A stretch of DNA of 64,000 nucleotides from Romanomermis culicivorax (Eukaryota > Nematoda > Enoplea > Mermithida > Mermithidae): contig CAWUHX010000091.1 in assembly GCA_963922205.1 (NCBI GenBank), positions 1 through 64,000 of the forward strand. Reading direction: 5' to 3'. The notes under the pieces were generated by a model, which did not search any database, was not told where the DNA came from, and saw nothing but the letters and a program-made list of their open reading frames with translations. Below are positions 47,317 to 59,407 of the stretch, one piece after another. Position 1 is the first letter of the stretch. Each line of letters begins with the position of its first letter. Both the position numbers and the translations under genes were made by a program.

Positions 47317-48500
47317 CCGATGACCAACGGAAGTGTGCTGCACACGTACAAGTCAATTAGTGTCTGTTACAATTAAATCTGCATATTATATATGCAAATC
47401 GACCCGCACAAACAAGATTTTTCTAATGCATCATTTTTATGCGATGTGACGATAAGCTAGCGTCTCATCAGTTTTTCTCCCTCCAAAGACTAATGGACTG
47501 CGCCGGAAAACTGAGCATTGTTAGTTACTACTCTCCTCTAGCCACCTCACTATTCTAAAATAAAATTAATGACGGGACTGCCGACCCCTCAGAAATTCAA
47601 TCACGAAACGGCACACCACACACAATGCTTAACTGTTTAGAGCCATGATGTTCATTTGCTTGTTTTTTATGCAAATCAAGTCACTACGCACACTTCTTTT
47701 GACTAATGAAGCAGAGTGCGGTGCGAAATTATGTGAGAGACAAAAACGACTGGTCATGAACAAACAGAAAGAAAATCTTGTCGGAGAAAATATGCTCATT
47801 CATCGAGTTCGAGAAATTTCCCGAAGTCGATGCAAAAGTTTAAAATTTCTACCTATGGCTAATCTAACATTTCCGATAACTTTTGGATGGCGATTTCATA
47901 ATTTAAAAATTTTCTATCGAAAGTGTGATTCAAAATAACAATCAAACTAATTGGAGTATTTTTTTTCGGCAATATTTTTTTAAGTTGAAGTTTCTGGGGA
48001 TTTTAAATCCAAGAGGTGAATAGCTATGTAAAAGTAATCCTGATGAGAAATCTGTGACACGGAAAGTATTACTTAACGAGGTTTACATAGTTACATATTG
48101 CTCCCTTGTTCTGTTTCCGAAAATTTCGCTACACTTTCGAACATAAAACAGCTGCTGTGAGTGCTGTTTATCGTAACATACTCATTTAAAGCGGCAAAAT
48201 ATACAAGGTTCTACGATTTTTCGAGTGCACATCGTAAAAGATTGGATATGATAGATTCTATAACTGATGGGGACATCTCTAGTCGGCCGTAGTTCACATG
48301 TCGCAAAATACCCCTTCAATGTTTTTCTATCGATTCACAAGCTATTTCAACCAAGCAAATTTCATTTTGACGGCTCTAAATAAATGATTTGGTCTAATGA
48401 TGCTTCATTTTTTGTATTAAGTTGATTGATCATAAGACTGTACAGGCAAACATTATTTGGAATGCATCCGAATAAAGTTGCTCAACAGCTCTAATATCCC
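47317..48500. other. Unassigned intergenic
   Basis: A 97-codon plus frame at 47645-47938 has a Cys/Arg/Lys-rich middle but no family I can name. No clear repeats are seen. Confidence 0.3.
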
Positions 48501-48512
48501 GATACGACACTT

Positions 48513-49283
48513 AAGTCCTATTCAAAAATGAAATTGCCGATTGTCACTATTCCTAGGATTTAACCAGCGACAATCGTGATGCGTCGAGCAATTTTTTCTT
48601 CCTATGCTAAGCATGTAAAAAATAATCGGCGACAGTCCTGAAAAATAGAACATTTTGCCGAATTTCACCAAGAACTCCTAGGATTAAAATCAGCGACAGT
48701 CGCCGATTTTCGGCGACAAAAATCCTAGGATTTTTTCACTTCTGAATTGGTAGAATCGGAAACAGTCGCAAATGAAATTTCCGCGGAATGGGCGACAGTC
48801 GGCAACGATCCGCGACAGTCGGCAACGATTCGCGACAGTCGGTGGCAATCGGCGACAGTCGGAGATTTATAAAAATTTATTAATAATTTGGAGAATCCAG
48901 AACGTCATTTTATCCAGTATTCGGGGAATCGGGACGCTCGGGTAATAGAGACTAATGCATTGTTCGTAGAGACGGGTATTTTATTCATCATTCGGGGAAT
49001 CAGGGCCTTCGGGGAATAGAGGCTTTCGGGGAAACGGGACATTCGGGGGAAATGGATGCTCGGAAAGTAAGGACAATCAAAAAACTAACCACATTTTTGG
49101 GAAAGCGAGTATAGACATTCCCCTAACAAAAAACAAAATAAGGTTGCACTTGAAAGTAACCAAACAATTTTCTTCCCACACACGTGGATTGTATTGGCGA
49201 GAGTCGGCGACAGCCGATGACAGTCGGCGACAATCGGCAACAAGAATCCAAGGAGTTTTTCACTGGCTTTACCCTTCTGAATC
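48513..49283. mobile_element. Fold-back element FB7a (word GGCGACAGTCGGCAAC)
   Basis: Left end AAGTCCTATTCAAAAATGAA; arrays of GGCGACAGTC at 48590-48870 and 49195-49245. ATCCTAGGATT palindromes and TTCACTTCTGAATT end words lie between. A second word set (ATTCGGGGAATCGGGAC) occupies 48900-49075, suggesting a nested element. Confidence 0.6.
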
Positions 49284-49920
49284 ATTAAGTTCTCACTTTA
49301 AGTTTCAAAATTCAGACCCATTGTTCAATCGAATCGAAAATTATTAAGTGAATTGATGCTTGCAAGTCATCCTTGTAAGTTTGTAAAGGTGGAGAAAAAC
49401 AAGTTGCTATCTCACACTTTGATTAAATGCCAGTAGCGAATATATTCTTTCACACAAGAGAAATACTTTAATTTATGGAAACATTTCACAAGACGCGTAG
49501 ATATTCAGCCTCGGGATCAACTCTAAAAACCGCAGTTTTCGCTTATCCTCGGACTTTTCGAGATTTCACCATTGATCAACGTCATGAAAATGCACCAAAT
49601 TTATTGAAAGCAATTTAGTAAAAATCTAGCAGCAAAAAAAGCAAAAAAGCGGAATGCAGTCAAGTGGAAAAACAAAATTAGATCATGAAATAAAAAAATT
49701 AGAGACGAAGAAAAAATGTCGGGGGTTCGAGTATGAAAGCCGCAAATACAGAATTCGAGGAAATAAATTCACTGGAAACAGTGACTAAAATAGCAAAGTT
49801 TGGGCTACTATAGCTAACTTGGTTAGTCTCATGAAAAAAGTTTTAAGGCATAGCAAGTGGCCTTTATTCAGGCCGCGAAACAAGTGGTTATATGAGATTT
49901 TTAACAAATATTTGTTTTAT

Positions 49921-50296
49921 ATTTTATTTATTTTAAAATGATCGATGCAGCAATCCCATGAAGTATGTTCGATGCGAAAAAACTAGTGAGGTCATTACAT
50001 TAATCAATGAAAGAATTTTTTCTTCGGTGAGTGGCAAACAGAACAGCTGAAAATGTCCTTTAATAACTTGGTGAAGTGGTCAAAAAATAGTAGCACGCAT
50101 CAAGTATTGACGCTATTCTGTCCAAATCGGCAGTGGATAAGCATAACGTTTTTTTCATGATTTTGGCATTTCCCATTCTCATGAAGGAATTTAGCGTTTT
50201 TCTACAGTATATAGTTTCCCACTAAGTGAAAATTGTGTATCAAGTTGAACCAATTTTTTTTCGCTACGTCTATGATTTGAAGTAAGTGGGCTATAG
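49921..50296 (+). mobile_element. CTATA-type MITE, subfamily B2, copy 2
   Basis: It starts near TTTTAAAATGATCGATGCAG and ends at CTATAG (50291-50296). It is co-linear with 34761-35138 (AAAAAACTAGT, AATAACTTGGTGAAGTG, TTTTGGCATTTCCCATT). Confidence 0.65.
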
Positions 50297-50454
50297 TTCT
50301 TAACAAATCTTACGGGCATTCAAGACTGATTGTAAAAATTTATTGCGTTATGACATACTCATATTTGATTAGTACAAGAAAAATGTTGAAGTTGATATAG
50401 ACCACGATGCATTTGGAATTCTAGAGACATTAATCATCAGAACATAAATCCAGA

Positions 50455-50575
50455 TTTAAACTCACTCTGAGACCTAGTTTTACCAAAGATACTTAAGCTC
50501 CAGCTCTGCTGCAACTTAAGCTATGGCTTAACTCTGTGAGTAACATTACCGTCACGATGCAGCTCAGCAAAAATG
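50455..50575. mobile_element. Fragment of an FB9-type element
   Basis: AGTTTTACCAAAGATACTTA is followed by AGCTCCAGCTCTGCTGCAAC and further AGCTTAAGC-like words. It matches the left end of FB9; the right end is absent. Confidence 0.55.
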
Positions 50576-51322
50576 TTCATAAAAAATTTCTGTGAACCAA
50601 CAGTATCAATTTTCGTTTTTTCTCCGTACACAAATTCAATAAAAAACAGTTTATAGCCGACAGAGCAATTTTTTTAGGTCGTTGAAGAAATGCCCATAAG
50701 ACCTATGACATCTTCTCAATTGAAACTTATTCCATCTAAAATTATGAGATAAGTAATGCAATCCTAAAATTTTACTTGATAATATAGCGTTTCGGAAAAT
50801 TGTTTCTCAGAAATGTTATCATCATGATCCACATACAAATATGAATTATAAATTTCCATTATTACCTTTGATCATGTAAATTTTCATTGATCAAAGTAGA
50901 ATCTTTGATGTCATCGTTTTAGTAAAGATCAGCTTTATAGAATATATGCTTATACTAGTAGTTACGCAGTGTGACAAAGAAATGATGTTGAATGGAATAA
51001 ATGGATTGCCGCGCCATTGAACTCTACGAGTTTTGCATGAAACAGATGGCATTTTTTATTCTAACCTTTACAAAACACCATTCACGGCTCACAGAATGGC
51101 AAATGAGGTATCTCGTAACAGAATAATCGTTGCCAGGCATTTCTCCGACGATGTCCGGAAATCATTCTTCTTGATTAAAAATTGGATCATTGTTTTCGAA
51201 ACGTGATTCTATATCTTAGAAAAGTGTGTTTTTTGCTCAATTCATCAGTTAGCTGACTTTCAGATAAAGCTCATTTCTCTTTACTGTTCAGTTAGTAAGG
51301 AAAATCAGTTTTCCGTAAACTG
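50576..51322. other. No feature seen
   Basis: AT-rich DNA between two fold-back pieces, with no exon or repeat end that I can support. Confidence 0.35.
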
Positions 51323-51491
51323 AAGCCCTATTCAGAAGTGAAAAATCCTAGGATTTTTGTCGGCGACAGTCGGCGACTCTATGGAATGAATAGGCAATTT
51401 GCAGAACGCCCAATTCAGAAGTGAAAAAATCTTAGGATTTTTGTCGCTGACAATCGGCAACAGTCGGTGACTGCGCTTCTGAATTTGGCTT
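51323..51491. mobile_element. Fold-back element FB7b, 169 bp
   Basis: Ends AAGCCCTATTCAGAAGTGA and, reversed, AAGCCAAATTCAGAAGCGC. The inside is almost only the GGCGACAGTCGGCGAC word and ATCCTAGGATT. It is the smallest complete member of the FB7 family here. Confidence 0.7.
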
Positions 51492-52613
51492 TACGTGTTG
51501 TTTGGTAATGCAGCATGCTGATTCCGCGCAGAATCTTGAATTATGCAGCAGCAATATGTAAAAAATTTTCGAAATCAACAGATATTTTTCTGGACACTTG
51601 TGTAGCGGATGACGAAAAGCGCTATAGTCTTGCCTTTTGATCAAAAATTACAAGTTTTATTAAAAGTACTGTAATTAATTGTATATGATCAGCTTTTGGA
51701 GAAAATGAATGTTGCGTATGTCTAAGAATCAATTGCAGCAGAAAATGTTTTTTTCCGTAATCCTTTCTACAAAAACGTGGAACAAAAACATTTCGAGCTT
51801 GATCATTAGAATTTTGCTTTTAATTGGTGTTAATTTTTTTCAGATCTGTTTTCCGTGCATTTTATTCTGCTTTTTAGCCTCTTCCAAAGTTAATTGTTAC
51901 AGTATGCTCACGTTTTTCTTTTCACTACCGTTCATTCTTCACTGTGTAATTTTTTTTTGTTTTGCTTCCATTATGTCTTGGCTTGCTGCTCTCGCTACTT
52001 CTATCGCTTCATTTGTTAAATAGTTGATTTACAACTTGTAGCTCATTCTTTTTACCATATTTCGCTCATTCCTTCATTAATATGTATTGTTCAAATTCCT
52101 GATTTCGTTGATTAGATTTTTTAATTATCAGTTACTCTATTCCTTTTGATTTCTCCCTGGATGTGCTATAACTGCATTTGTGAATCATAAAAACAGACAC
52201 CGGACTATTTATTCCTTATCAATCCAAAGCTTTTTGATGGCTAAACGCGAGCGTTTGGAAGAAAAGCAATGTCAAGCGGAAAAAATCAAAATTTTTGCAA
52301 AAATTTCGCATTAGAAGAAATCTTGATTCATAAATAAATGTACAAAAAGTGGCTAAGTGTAAAATTTTTTGAACAAACACGACTAGAATTTTCTCGCAAT
52401 GACGATAAAAAACAAAAATGCTAAAAAATACAATAAGCCCAATAGTCGAGTACATAACGTTCAAATTTGAGCCGAAAAAGATTTTTACAAAGAAAGAATG
52501 CTAACGATTGGTTGTTCTTTCTTCATTTGAAAAATTTGTTAAAAATTTATGCAAATTTAGGCCCAAAAGGTAACGACCGCACCAAAAAACTTGTTTGCTA
52601 TGAGCCGCCCATT
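51492..52613. other. 3' flank of unc-87
   Basis: T-rich DNA with a hydrophobic-looking but low-complexity plus frame (51709-52023). No gene is supported. Confidence 0.35.
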
Positions 52614-55600
52614 TCACCACAAACGGCGCAAATAATTGCCTTTGACGTCACGGGGCATGCCCATGCCCGTCATGCCCGATTGGCTGGCGAATTTTTCAGC
52701 GCCTGTCCAGAATGGCACGTCAGGTTTGCGAGGCAAATCTTCGGGCAATTCGCCATGCGTGTCGTCGATGAAGGACGTGTATACCTGGCGCGGAGCGCCG
52801 AAGGCAGTTTTTCCGGCTTGACTGTCGCCCCAATTGATACCCATTTGGTAGGGTATGAGGCCCTGGCTCTTACGGTCTTGAACCTGGAAATAATTGCGAA
52901 ACTGTGATCCTTCAATTCATGGAATGTTGTCATTCCAGACATGGAAGAAAGATACGAATAAGACAACTGACATATCGCGGAGAAAATCTGACAACGAAGG
53001 ACAACAAGATATTACAAGAAATAAATGAAAAAAGTAGAAAGGTGAAAAACAACAATAAAAAGACATTTTACTGCGAGAATATAACACAGAAGATGCAAAC
53101 GTCACGAGGAAAAGGACTAAGACATGAAGGAATAATTTAAGTATACGGAAGATATAAGGCAAAAAATGAGCAAACAAAAAATAAAACGTCAAAAACAGGC
53201 AAGAGGAAACCAAAAAACGGAAAAAGCATATTCGAGTAGGACGGAATGACTAAACTGAGGGATAAATTTGTGACCGAATATGAGAATAAAAGGCACGCTA
53301 ATAGAGAAGGGAATAGAAAAATATAGTAAGCAGAACAAAAGAAGAAAAGAAACATAAAAAACAAATAACACAACAGAGGCACTAGACTAATCACTTAAAT
53401 AGAAAACGTGAAATGTGCAGGAATCAACTTTAATGAACACACTATGAAGTAAAGCAGTACACAACAACAAAAAAAGAAAAAACATCGAAAAAGTGGAAAA
53501 CTAATAAACAAACGAGGATATAACGTAGAAAAGAAAGGTTAACATTAATAAAATACATAAGAAATACAGAAAAGTGATTTTACGCTCACTAATTTCCGAG
53601 AATTTGAAAAGACATAGGGTAAAAACCGAAATTTTTTCCAGGTTGAAGTGAAGATATAAAATGAGGAATTTAAAAATAAGAAATGAGCAGAGGAAAAAAA
53701 ACGTGATGAGCAATGGAAGACAGATTAAGACGTAAGATTTGTAGAAAGCTTGAAGAACTTGACATAGAAATGAAAGAAAAAGAGTGATTATAGAAACAAA
53801 ACACATTCGAATGAACATAAAAATCATGAAAACAAATTAAATAAATGATGACTGAACATACGAATAGGTCACGAATCGAACCCAAATCAGAGAGATAACC
53901 AGAAACTAAAAATCAGTCAACTCAATAATTGAGAGCCTACATTTTTGCATCATAAAACTTACTTTCAAGAGAGCATTGGTAGTATTCCTAGGCATGCCGA
54001 AACCAGTCATACCCGCCTGACTAGCGCCCTCCTTGTAACCGGTAGTCTGTCTCGAAATGGAAGACTCGTCGTGCGGTATCTCTCCTCGTTGGGTGTCCTT
54101 ATATTTTGTGATGTTGTGTCTTGGCATGCCTATACCGGTCATGCCTGCTTGACTGGCGAATTTATTGGTGCCCATTTGCAGGTGGATGAATCCTGTAAGA
54201 CGAAACAATATTCACGTTCATAAAAACTATTATAGGGTGTTTCGAAAAGCGCTCGCCTACATGGTCCAATGTTCAGAATGCACGCACTGATGGAACACTC
54301 CTAAAAGAGAACTAACCGCTGATTCTTGTAGTGTTACACGTATTGTTATTTTTTGAAGCAGGTCAAAAGAATTTCGAAGAACCCACTATGAGATAATCTA
54401 ATATCGAAACTTAAATATTTAACGTCTCCATCTACAATGATATCACTTTTGGTCGGCTTCAATCAGATCTCGCGATGATGATGAAAATTTCAAAAACTGT
54501 AAATTTTGTAATTGGAATCAACAGCCGCAATTAAACGGTTTTAGGTTGTATTGCAAAACGACGCCAAAAGTCAGTGGTTCGCAATGCACTAGTATACCTC
54601 AACAGTTATAGTATCTATGTAAGTTAAATATCAGAGCCATAAATATCAGTTGATCGGCTAGTTGACGAGGGTATTACAAACATTTTATTGATTACATTCC
54701 GGACAACCATGTATACGTCGACAAAAACCATTCTCAATGTATGCAAGGTGTGCAAGGCAGGTTGCAATTTTCACTACAGTAAATCATTCCTATAAAAATG
54801 ATTACAACCTTTTTACATTGCTTTTCTATTTTCCTATCCGATGAGAAAACTTTTATCGCTTTTACCTTGGCTGTTTGGGTCTTGGTTAGGGTTATACCGA
54901 CCAAGCACCGATCGAGGCATACCGAAACCGGTCATGCCGGCTTGACTGCACAATTTGTTTGTACCGGATTGTAGTCGGATAATACCTTCGGATGCTTTGG
55001 CTTTTTCTTCAGGTGGTTCTGGGAGACTGCCGGCGCCCTTACAGTGCTGCATGACATCTCTAGGAGTACCTGAAATTATATTTGCAAGTACATCGATCGT
55101 CATGATTGATGAAAATCATAAATGATTAATAAACGAAACTATAACACTTGTGTGATGATATAACACTACTGACGGCTAAAATTTTGAAATCACATGACGA
55201 TAGAGATATATCAAGTTTGTTTTCTTCGAAAAACTACAGAAGGTGATTTTCAGAATGTTCGTTTTCTGTGTTTTTACCTATGCCAGTCATGCCTTTCTGG
55301 CTGGCGTGCTTATTCGTGCCCATTTGAAGGGAAACCGTTTCCTTCATTTTGGCCAATTTGGTTTCGTCTTCGATAGGTTTCAAGTTTGTGCATTTGGTGT
55401 GATCTAAAACGTCCCTTGGTCTACCGAAACCGGTCATGCCCCTTTGCGAATCGTATTTGTTTGTGCCGCTTTGGTGTCTGCGAAAAAAATTGATTTGAGA
55501 GAATCTTGATTGATTTGGCATCGAAGAAACCCGTAGGCAAAATAACGATTCAAGAATATTTACTGTATTTAGCATGTTTCGCTCATTGAACATTGAACAG

Positions 55601-56508
55601 TATGAAATCATGAGTTCGAAGTTTAGAATTCTGGGAGACGGATTGGGAGACGGATCAGGATCTGTGGCAAATGAACATCACAAATTGAATTCGGATCTCG
55701 ATCCTCTTTATAATTATTCAATTGAAACTGATTCTGCGTACTCGAATACAGTCGCAATGAATTAAGTGTGCTCGTGAAAGATAAAAAGATTTTGTTTTCT
55801 ATTTCTGTTCAATAGAGATCTGGATTAATGGAACAACTGGCATAAAATTTTGATCACTGTATAGATTTTTAGACTCTCAGATCAGGAACTTTTCTGATGG
55901 CATGCTTTTAGTTCATGCCCAACTGTAAAATTTTCTGAAATAAGGTCAGTCTATTCTGCATATGCAGGACATATATTTCTTCCATAAAACATGTGGAAAA
56001 AACCATAAAACACTATACTATAGTGAGTTTTCACTTTGACTGATGATTCTTCTCTGTATACAAGTATTTGGAATTTTTAGGTAGTAATCTTTTGCACCAG
56101 AAAATTGTACTGCACGATTATGATCTGAAAATGCATGGATGGATATTTGCACTACACATGCTTCTGATTCAGGCCAAGCTTTGAGCTGGAAATCTACGCT
56201 CATTTCGGTTTACTGTACTTCTTGACTTTTCGCAATAACATGATGCCCGACTTTCTTCTACTAAATTTTCTCTCTAATATCTAAATTGACAACTATTCCT
56301 TCACGGCTCAAGTTTGGACGCCTATCACACACCTGATTATGCCTTCGCTGAGCATCAGTTTTTCCTTGGGTAGTGCGCTGGGCTTGCCGGCCGAAAACAT
56401 GACGTCGAACGGTTTACTAGCCGCATGGTCAGCTTTTTTGTGGGCCGAATAATGATGACTTTGGTCGTCCAATTCGGAAGTTTGATGTTCTGTTTCTTCG
56501 TCGGACAT
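52614..56508 (-). CDS. unc-87: UNC-87-type protein with seven calponin-like repeats (five exons)
   Basis: The exons are 56508-56333, 55477-55278, 55069-54866, 54192-53963 and 52883-52614. Total 1080 nt, 359 residues, and every junction keeps phase. The N-terminus (MSDEETEHQTSELDDQSHHY) is polar. Seven CLIK repeats of the form GTNKxASQxGMTGxGxPR follow: two in exon 2, one in exon 3, two in exon 4 and two in exon 5. Repeat 6 is the most divergent (GINWGDSQAGKTAFGAPR). There is no calponin-homology domain. Seven repeats without a CH domain is the layout of nematode UNC-87, which binds and bundles actin in body-wall muscle thin filaments; the length fits its short isoform. A possible leader acceptor (AAATTTAG) lies about 20 bases before the ATG. 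Intron 4 is strongly pyrimidine-rich on the sense strand. Confidence 0.92.
52930..53880. repeat. Strand-asymmetric purine-rich tract in unc-87 intron 4
   Basis: About 950 bp where the plus strand is A/G-rich and poor in T and C (GAAGAAAAGAAACATAAAAA and similar). The transcript of unc-87 is therefore U/C-rich here. It has the same texture as 17600-18470, without an obvious repeat unit. Confidence 0.55.
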
Positions 56509-57383
56509 GATTAAAAAGAAATTCTCCTAAATTTTAGGCTCAAAATTTGACACCTTCAAAAAAATGACGCAAGTGATTATCAGAATTTAAAAGCAAAAAA
56601 TTTGCCAAATGTATTCAATGGTTTGATACCGGACCCGAGGTTGTTGGTTGAGTAAGTCTATAGATTAAATATCGAACCCAAAAGACGCATGCTTTAATGT
56701 GCAACATTGTCCTGAGTCTACGTAGTGCTAATAGGAATTTCAATGGTCAAAAATCAATGGATATAATTTCCGGCGGCTACTGAGAAATCCCGGGGCTGGC
56801 CAAGAAGGGCCCTTGTTTGATGAGAACAGTGCCCTCCATAAGATGCGGATATGTGCACTACTGGCTCGTGACAAAAAATATAAAATACAAGTTAGTGTAG
56901 GACGTGAAGTTTTCAGAAAAAAGGCAAGTTGAAACACATAATAGGACTGCATTTTATTAACTTTAAAATGAGACTTAGAACGCCGAAAAAATGCTTTTGC
57001 AGATGAAAAACCCCCGGTGCATGTGGACGTCTTTTTCTCTCAAGTTTTTGGCGTATCTGCTACAGTCAATTTTCTAAAAAAAGGTATCTGAGTCTAGGTT
57101 TTTTCTTCTTAAACATCTTTTGGCGTTCAAAGTGTTATTCGTAAAAGAGGAACTACACTAAAAATTTTATGACCAATAGCAAAACTTAATGGACAAGTGG
57201 TCGGCGGTCAAGTGTGCAAAAATCACTTGAACTCGATTTTGTCAGACAAAAAAAAACGTTTGTTGTGAGATATAGTTCAGACGCATCGTGCAGATATTAT
57301 ATACCATATAAATGTCATAATCTAGCGAGTGAAACTCTTTAGATTTAACGTAAATTTTCTTCAAACGAGTTTAAGTTTTCCAG
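56509..57383. other. 5' flank of unc-87
   Basis: A GC-richer patch at 56770-56860 has open frames on both strands but no splice pair. It might hold the promoter or an alternative first exon of unc-87. Confidence 0.3.
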
Positions 57384-57511
57384 ACAGGTTGATAACTACT
57401 ACACGAAAAGTTATAAACAAATTCATATGCGGTCGACAAGCGTCCAAAAAATTTCTCAGACACTCGGGTGACCGTTGTCCATTTCAGGCCGATGTTAGTC
57501 TCGATAATTAA
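57384..57511 (+). CDS. Candidate last exon, unknown protein
   Basis: Acceptor GTTTAAGTTTTCCAG, entered in phase 1, then 42 codons to TAA at 57509-57511: a basic peptide (RLITTTRKVINKFICGRQAS, then KKFLRHSGDRCPF). No upstream exon was found on this strand and no family is known. It could be chance. Confidence 0.2.
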
Positions 57512-58914
57512 TGAGTATTAACTATAGTTTATAGCACAGATTTGGTGAAAATATGTTGCATATAGCACTCAATTTTCTGAATGAAAGAGTCAAAAATAGA
57601 GCGAGAATTTTGTTCCAAGACATAAAAGAAAAGCAAAAACGCTGGCTAAAAAGTTATCTAATTTCCTAGTTTTAGCTTTAAAAATTGGGGAACGAATACA
57701 TGTAAGCTTAAAAATTCGAGGAACAACTCGGAATTTAGGAAAATGCAGTGTGTTTCTTCGGCCTGCAGCGAATCTAAATCACTAAAAACTTTGTTCGAAC
57801 GTGTCCTGTGGGGAAATACGCAACGTAAAATTCTACCCTATTCTTTCAAGTTTTTGCGCTCCCCCGAAGCTTTTTCTTGCAGCCAATTGCTCGGCAAAGA
57901 GCAAAATTTCTAGAATTCGATAACAGCAGAGAAGCTGGCCATAATTTTTACCTTGTTTTTTGGAATGCACTCTTCCCTCCTCCACCAAAAAGATCCACAT
58001 TTCAGGCGATGGAATGAGTAGAAAGAGTGACGAAGAACATTCCTGCGTTTTATATCCTTTATTGATGATGACATCATTTTTTATTGGTTGCATATTGTTG
58101 CACAGAATATCAAAAAATTCGAAAAATAAAGTAATTTGAGAAAAAGCAAAAGAAATCTTGGATTAGACATAACTTGTGCATACAAGTGGATACGAATGAA
58201 AATTAAAAATATCATTTTTGTCGAAGAGCATGTTGATGCAAATCTAACTCTTTGGCTATACGGCTAAGCAGGATAAAGAAAAATATGTGTTTGAAGCATC
58301 TTTAAAACATAAAAAAATTGTTCGCAGAATTATTGCTTTATCGTTCTCCCTCACTCGTTGATGAAATTATCATGGCGATATTAATCCAGTGGTATTTTTC
58401 TTTAAAAATTTATTATATCACACAATATTTTCTGATAAAAATTACGTAAAACTAGAAAACATGAAAAATAGCAGTCCCTGCCAAAAGCAATGCTACACGT
58501 CGTGATCTTTACTACAGCGCAGTTGCAGATTGTTTATCGGAATCGACGAATCGACCGATGGAGACGACCTAGCCAATATGGAATTGTCCCGATAATCTCT
58601 ATCGACGTACTTATATCTGAAATGATACGAAGTTTATTGGTCGATATCTCTGCAGCTTATTCTAATTTTGTAATTCCTTATTCGTGCTCTTAGTTACATT
58701 TCTATACGATATGATTAAAAATCCACTTTTTGAGTCACATAATTTTCGTATGGATGAGTATTTTTCACTGCAGTATATTCTCTTTAACCTGTATCATTTA
58801 CCATACGTTCTAAGAAATATTACATCAATCTGCATAATCATGTTTATACTACACGGAGACATGACTTGGAATGATACTACTCCTGAATTTTTGGAAGATG
58901 AAATTTGTTGAAGG
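57512..58914. other. Unassigned
   Basis: The last exon of the peptide transporter should lie on the minus strand somewhere between here and 59407. I could not identify it. Plus-strand frames at 58490-58911 have no recognisable features. Confidence 0.3.
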
Positions 58915-59090
58915 CTGCTGCTTTTCAAAATGCTTCTAAAAATGAATCCGAAAAGCAAGTACCATTTCATATTTTTGTAATTTTCTGCTCATAGAGCTGC
59001 AAATTTGCAATCGAGTTTGCAAATTTGCACGTCAGTACTCATTTCTGTTGTTCTTAAACTAAGCTTTTTATGAAGAATAGACTATTGTTT
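58915..59090 (-). mobile_element. MITE-A, diverged inverted relative
   Basis: TTTCAAAATGCTTCTAAAAA and AAAGCAAGTACCATTTCATA correspond to the reversed right half of MITE-A, and TTTTATGAAGAATAGACTAT to its other end. Confidence 0.45.
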
Positions 59091-59407
59091 TCTATGTATT
59101 GAACGATGAGAAACAAAAAGAATATTTTTAATATCGATGACTTCCTTATTTGTAATGAAGATCAGAACGATATTGAAATGCTTTTGAATAATGAAACTGG
59201 AAACTAAATACTGTCTCATATTTAAACGAGTTTTTTCTTATTCACGTGTGATATCGGATTCACCATTTGTTACAACTTTTTGGGTAAAAACTCTATAGTA
59301 AGCTTTACAGAAACTAAAAGATAGTAGCAATTTTTATCCAGACCCTCTAATGATTTGAGATGTGGAAACTTCTGTTGAACATAATGCTTTTTTGACTTCT
59401 ACTTCAC

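Noticed and set aside
47645-47938. Wnt-like N-terminal fragment
   Set aside because: A CxxxLCxRQ run is suggestive, but the characteristic later cysteines and the RWNC motif are absent and no splice sites fit.
52670-52966. 98-codon minus frame and 146-codon plus frame at the unc-87 last exon
   Set aside because: Both overlap the calponin-repeat frame, which alone carries recognisable repeats and joins in phase to the upstream exon.
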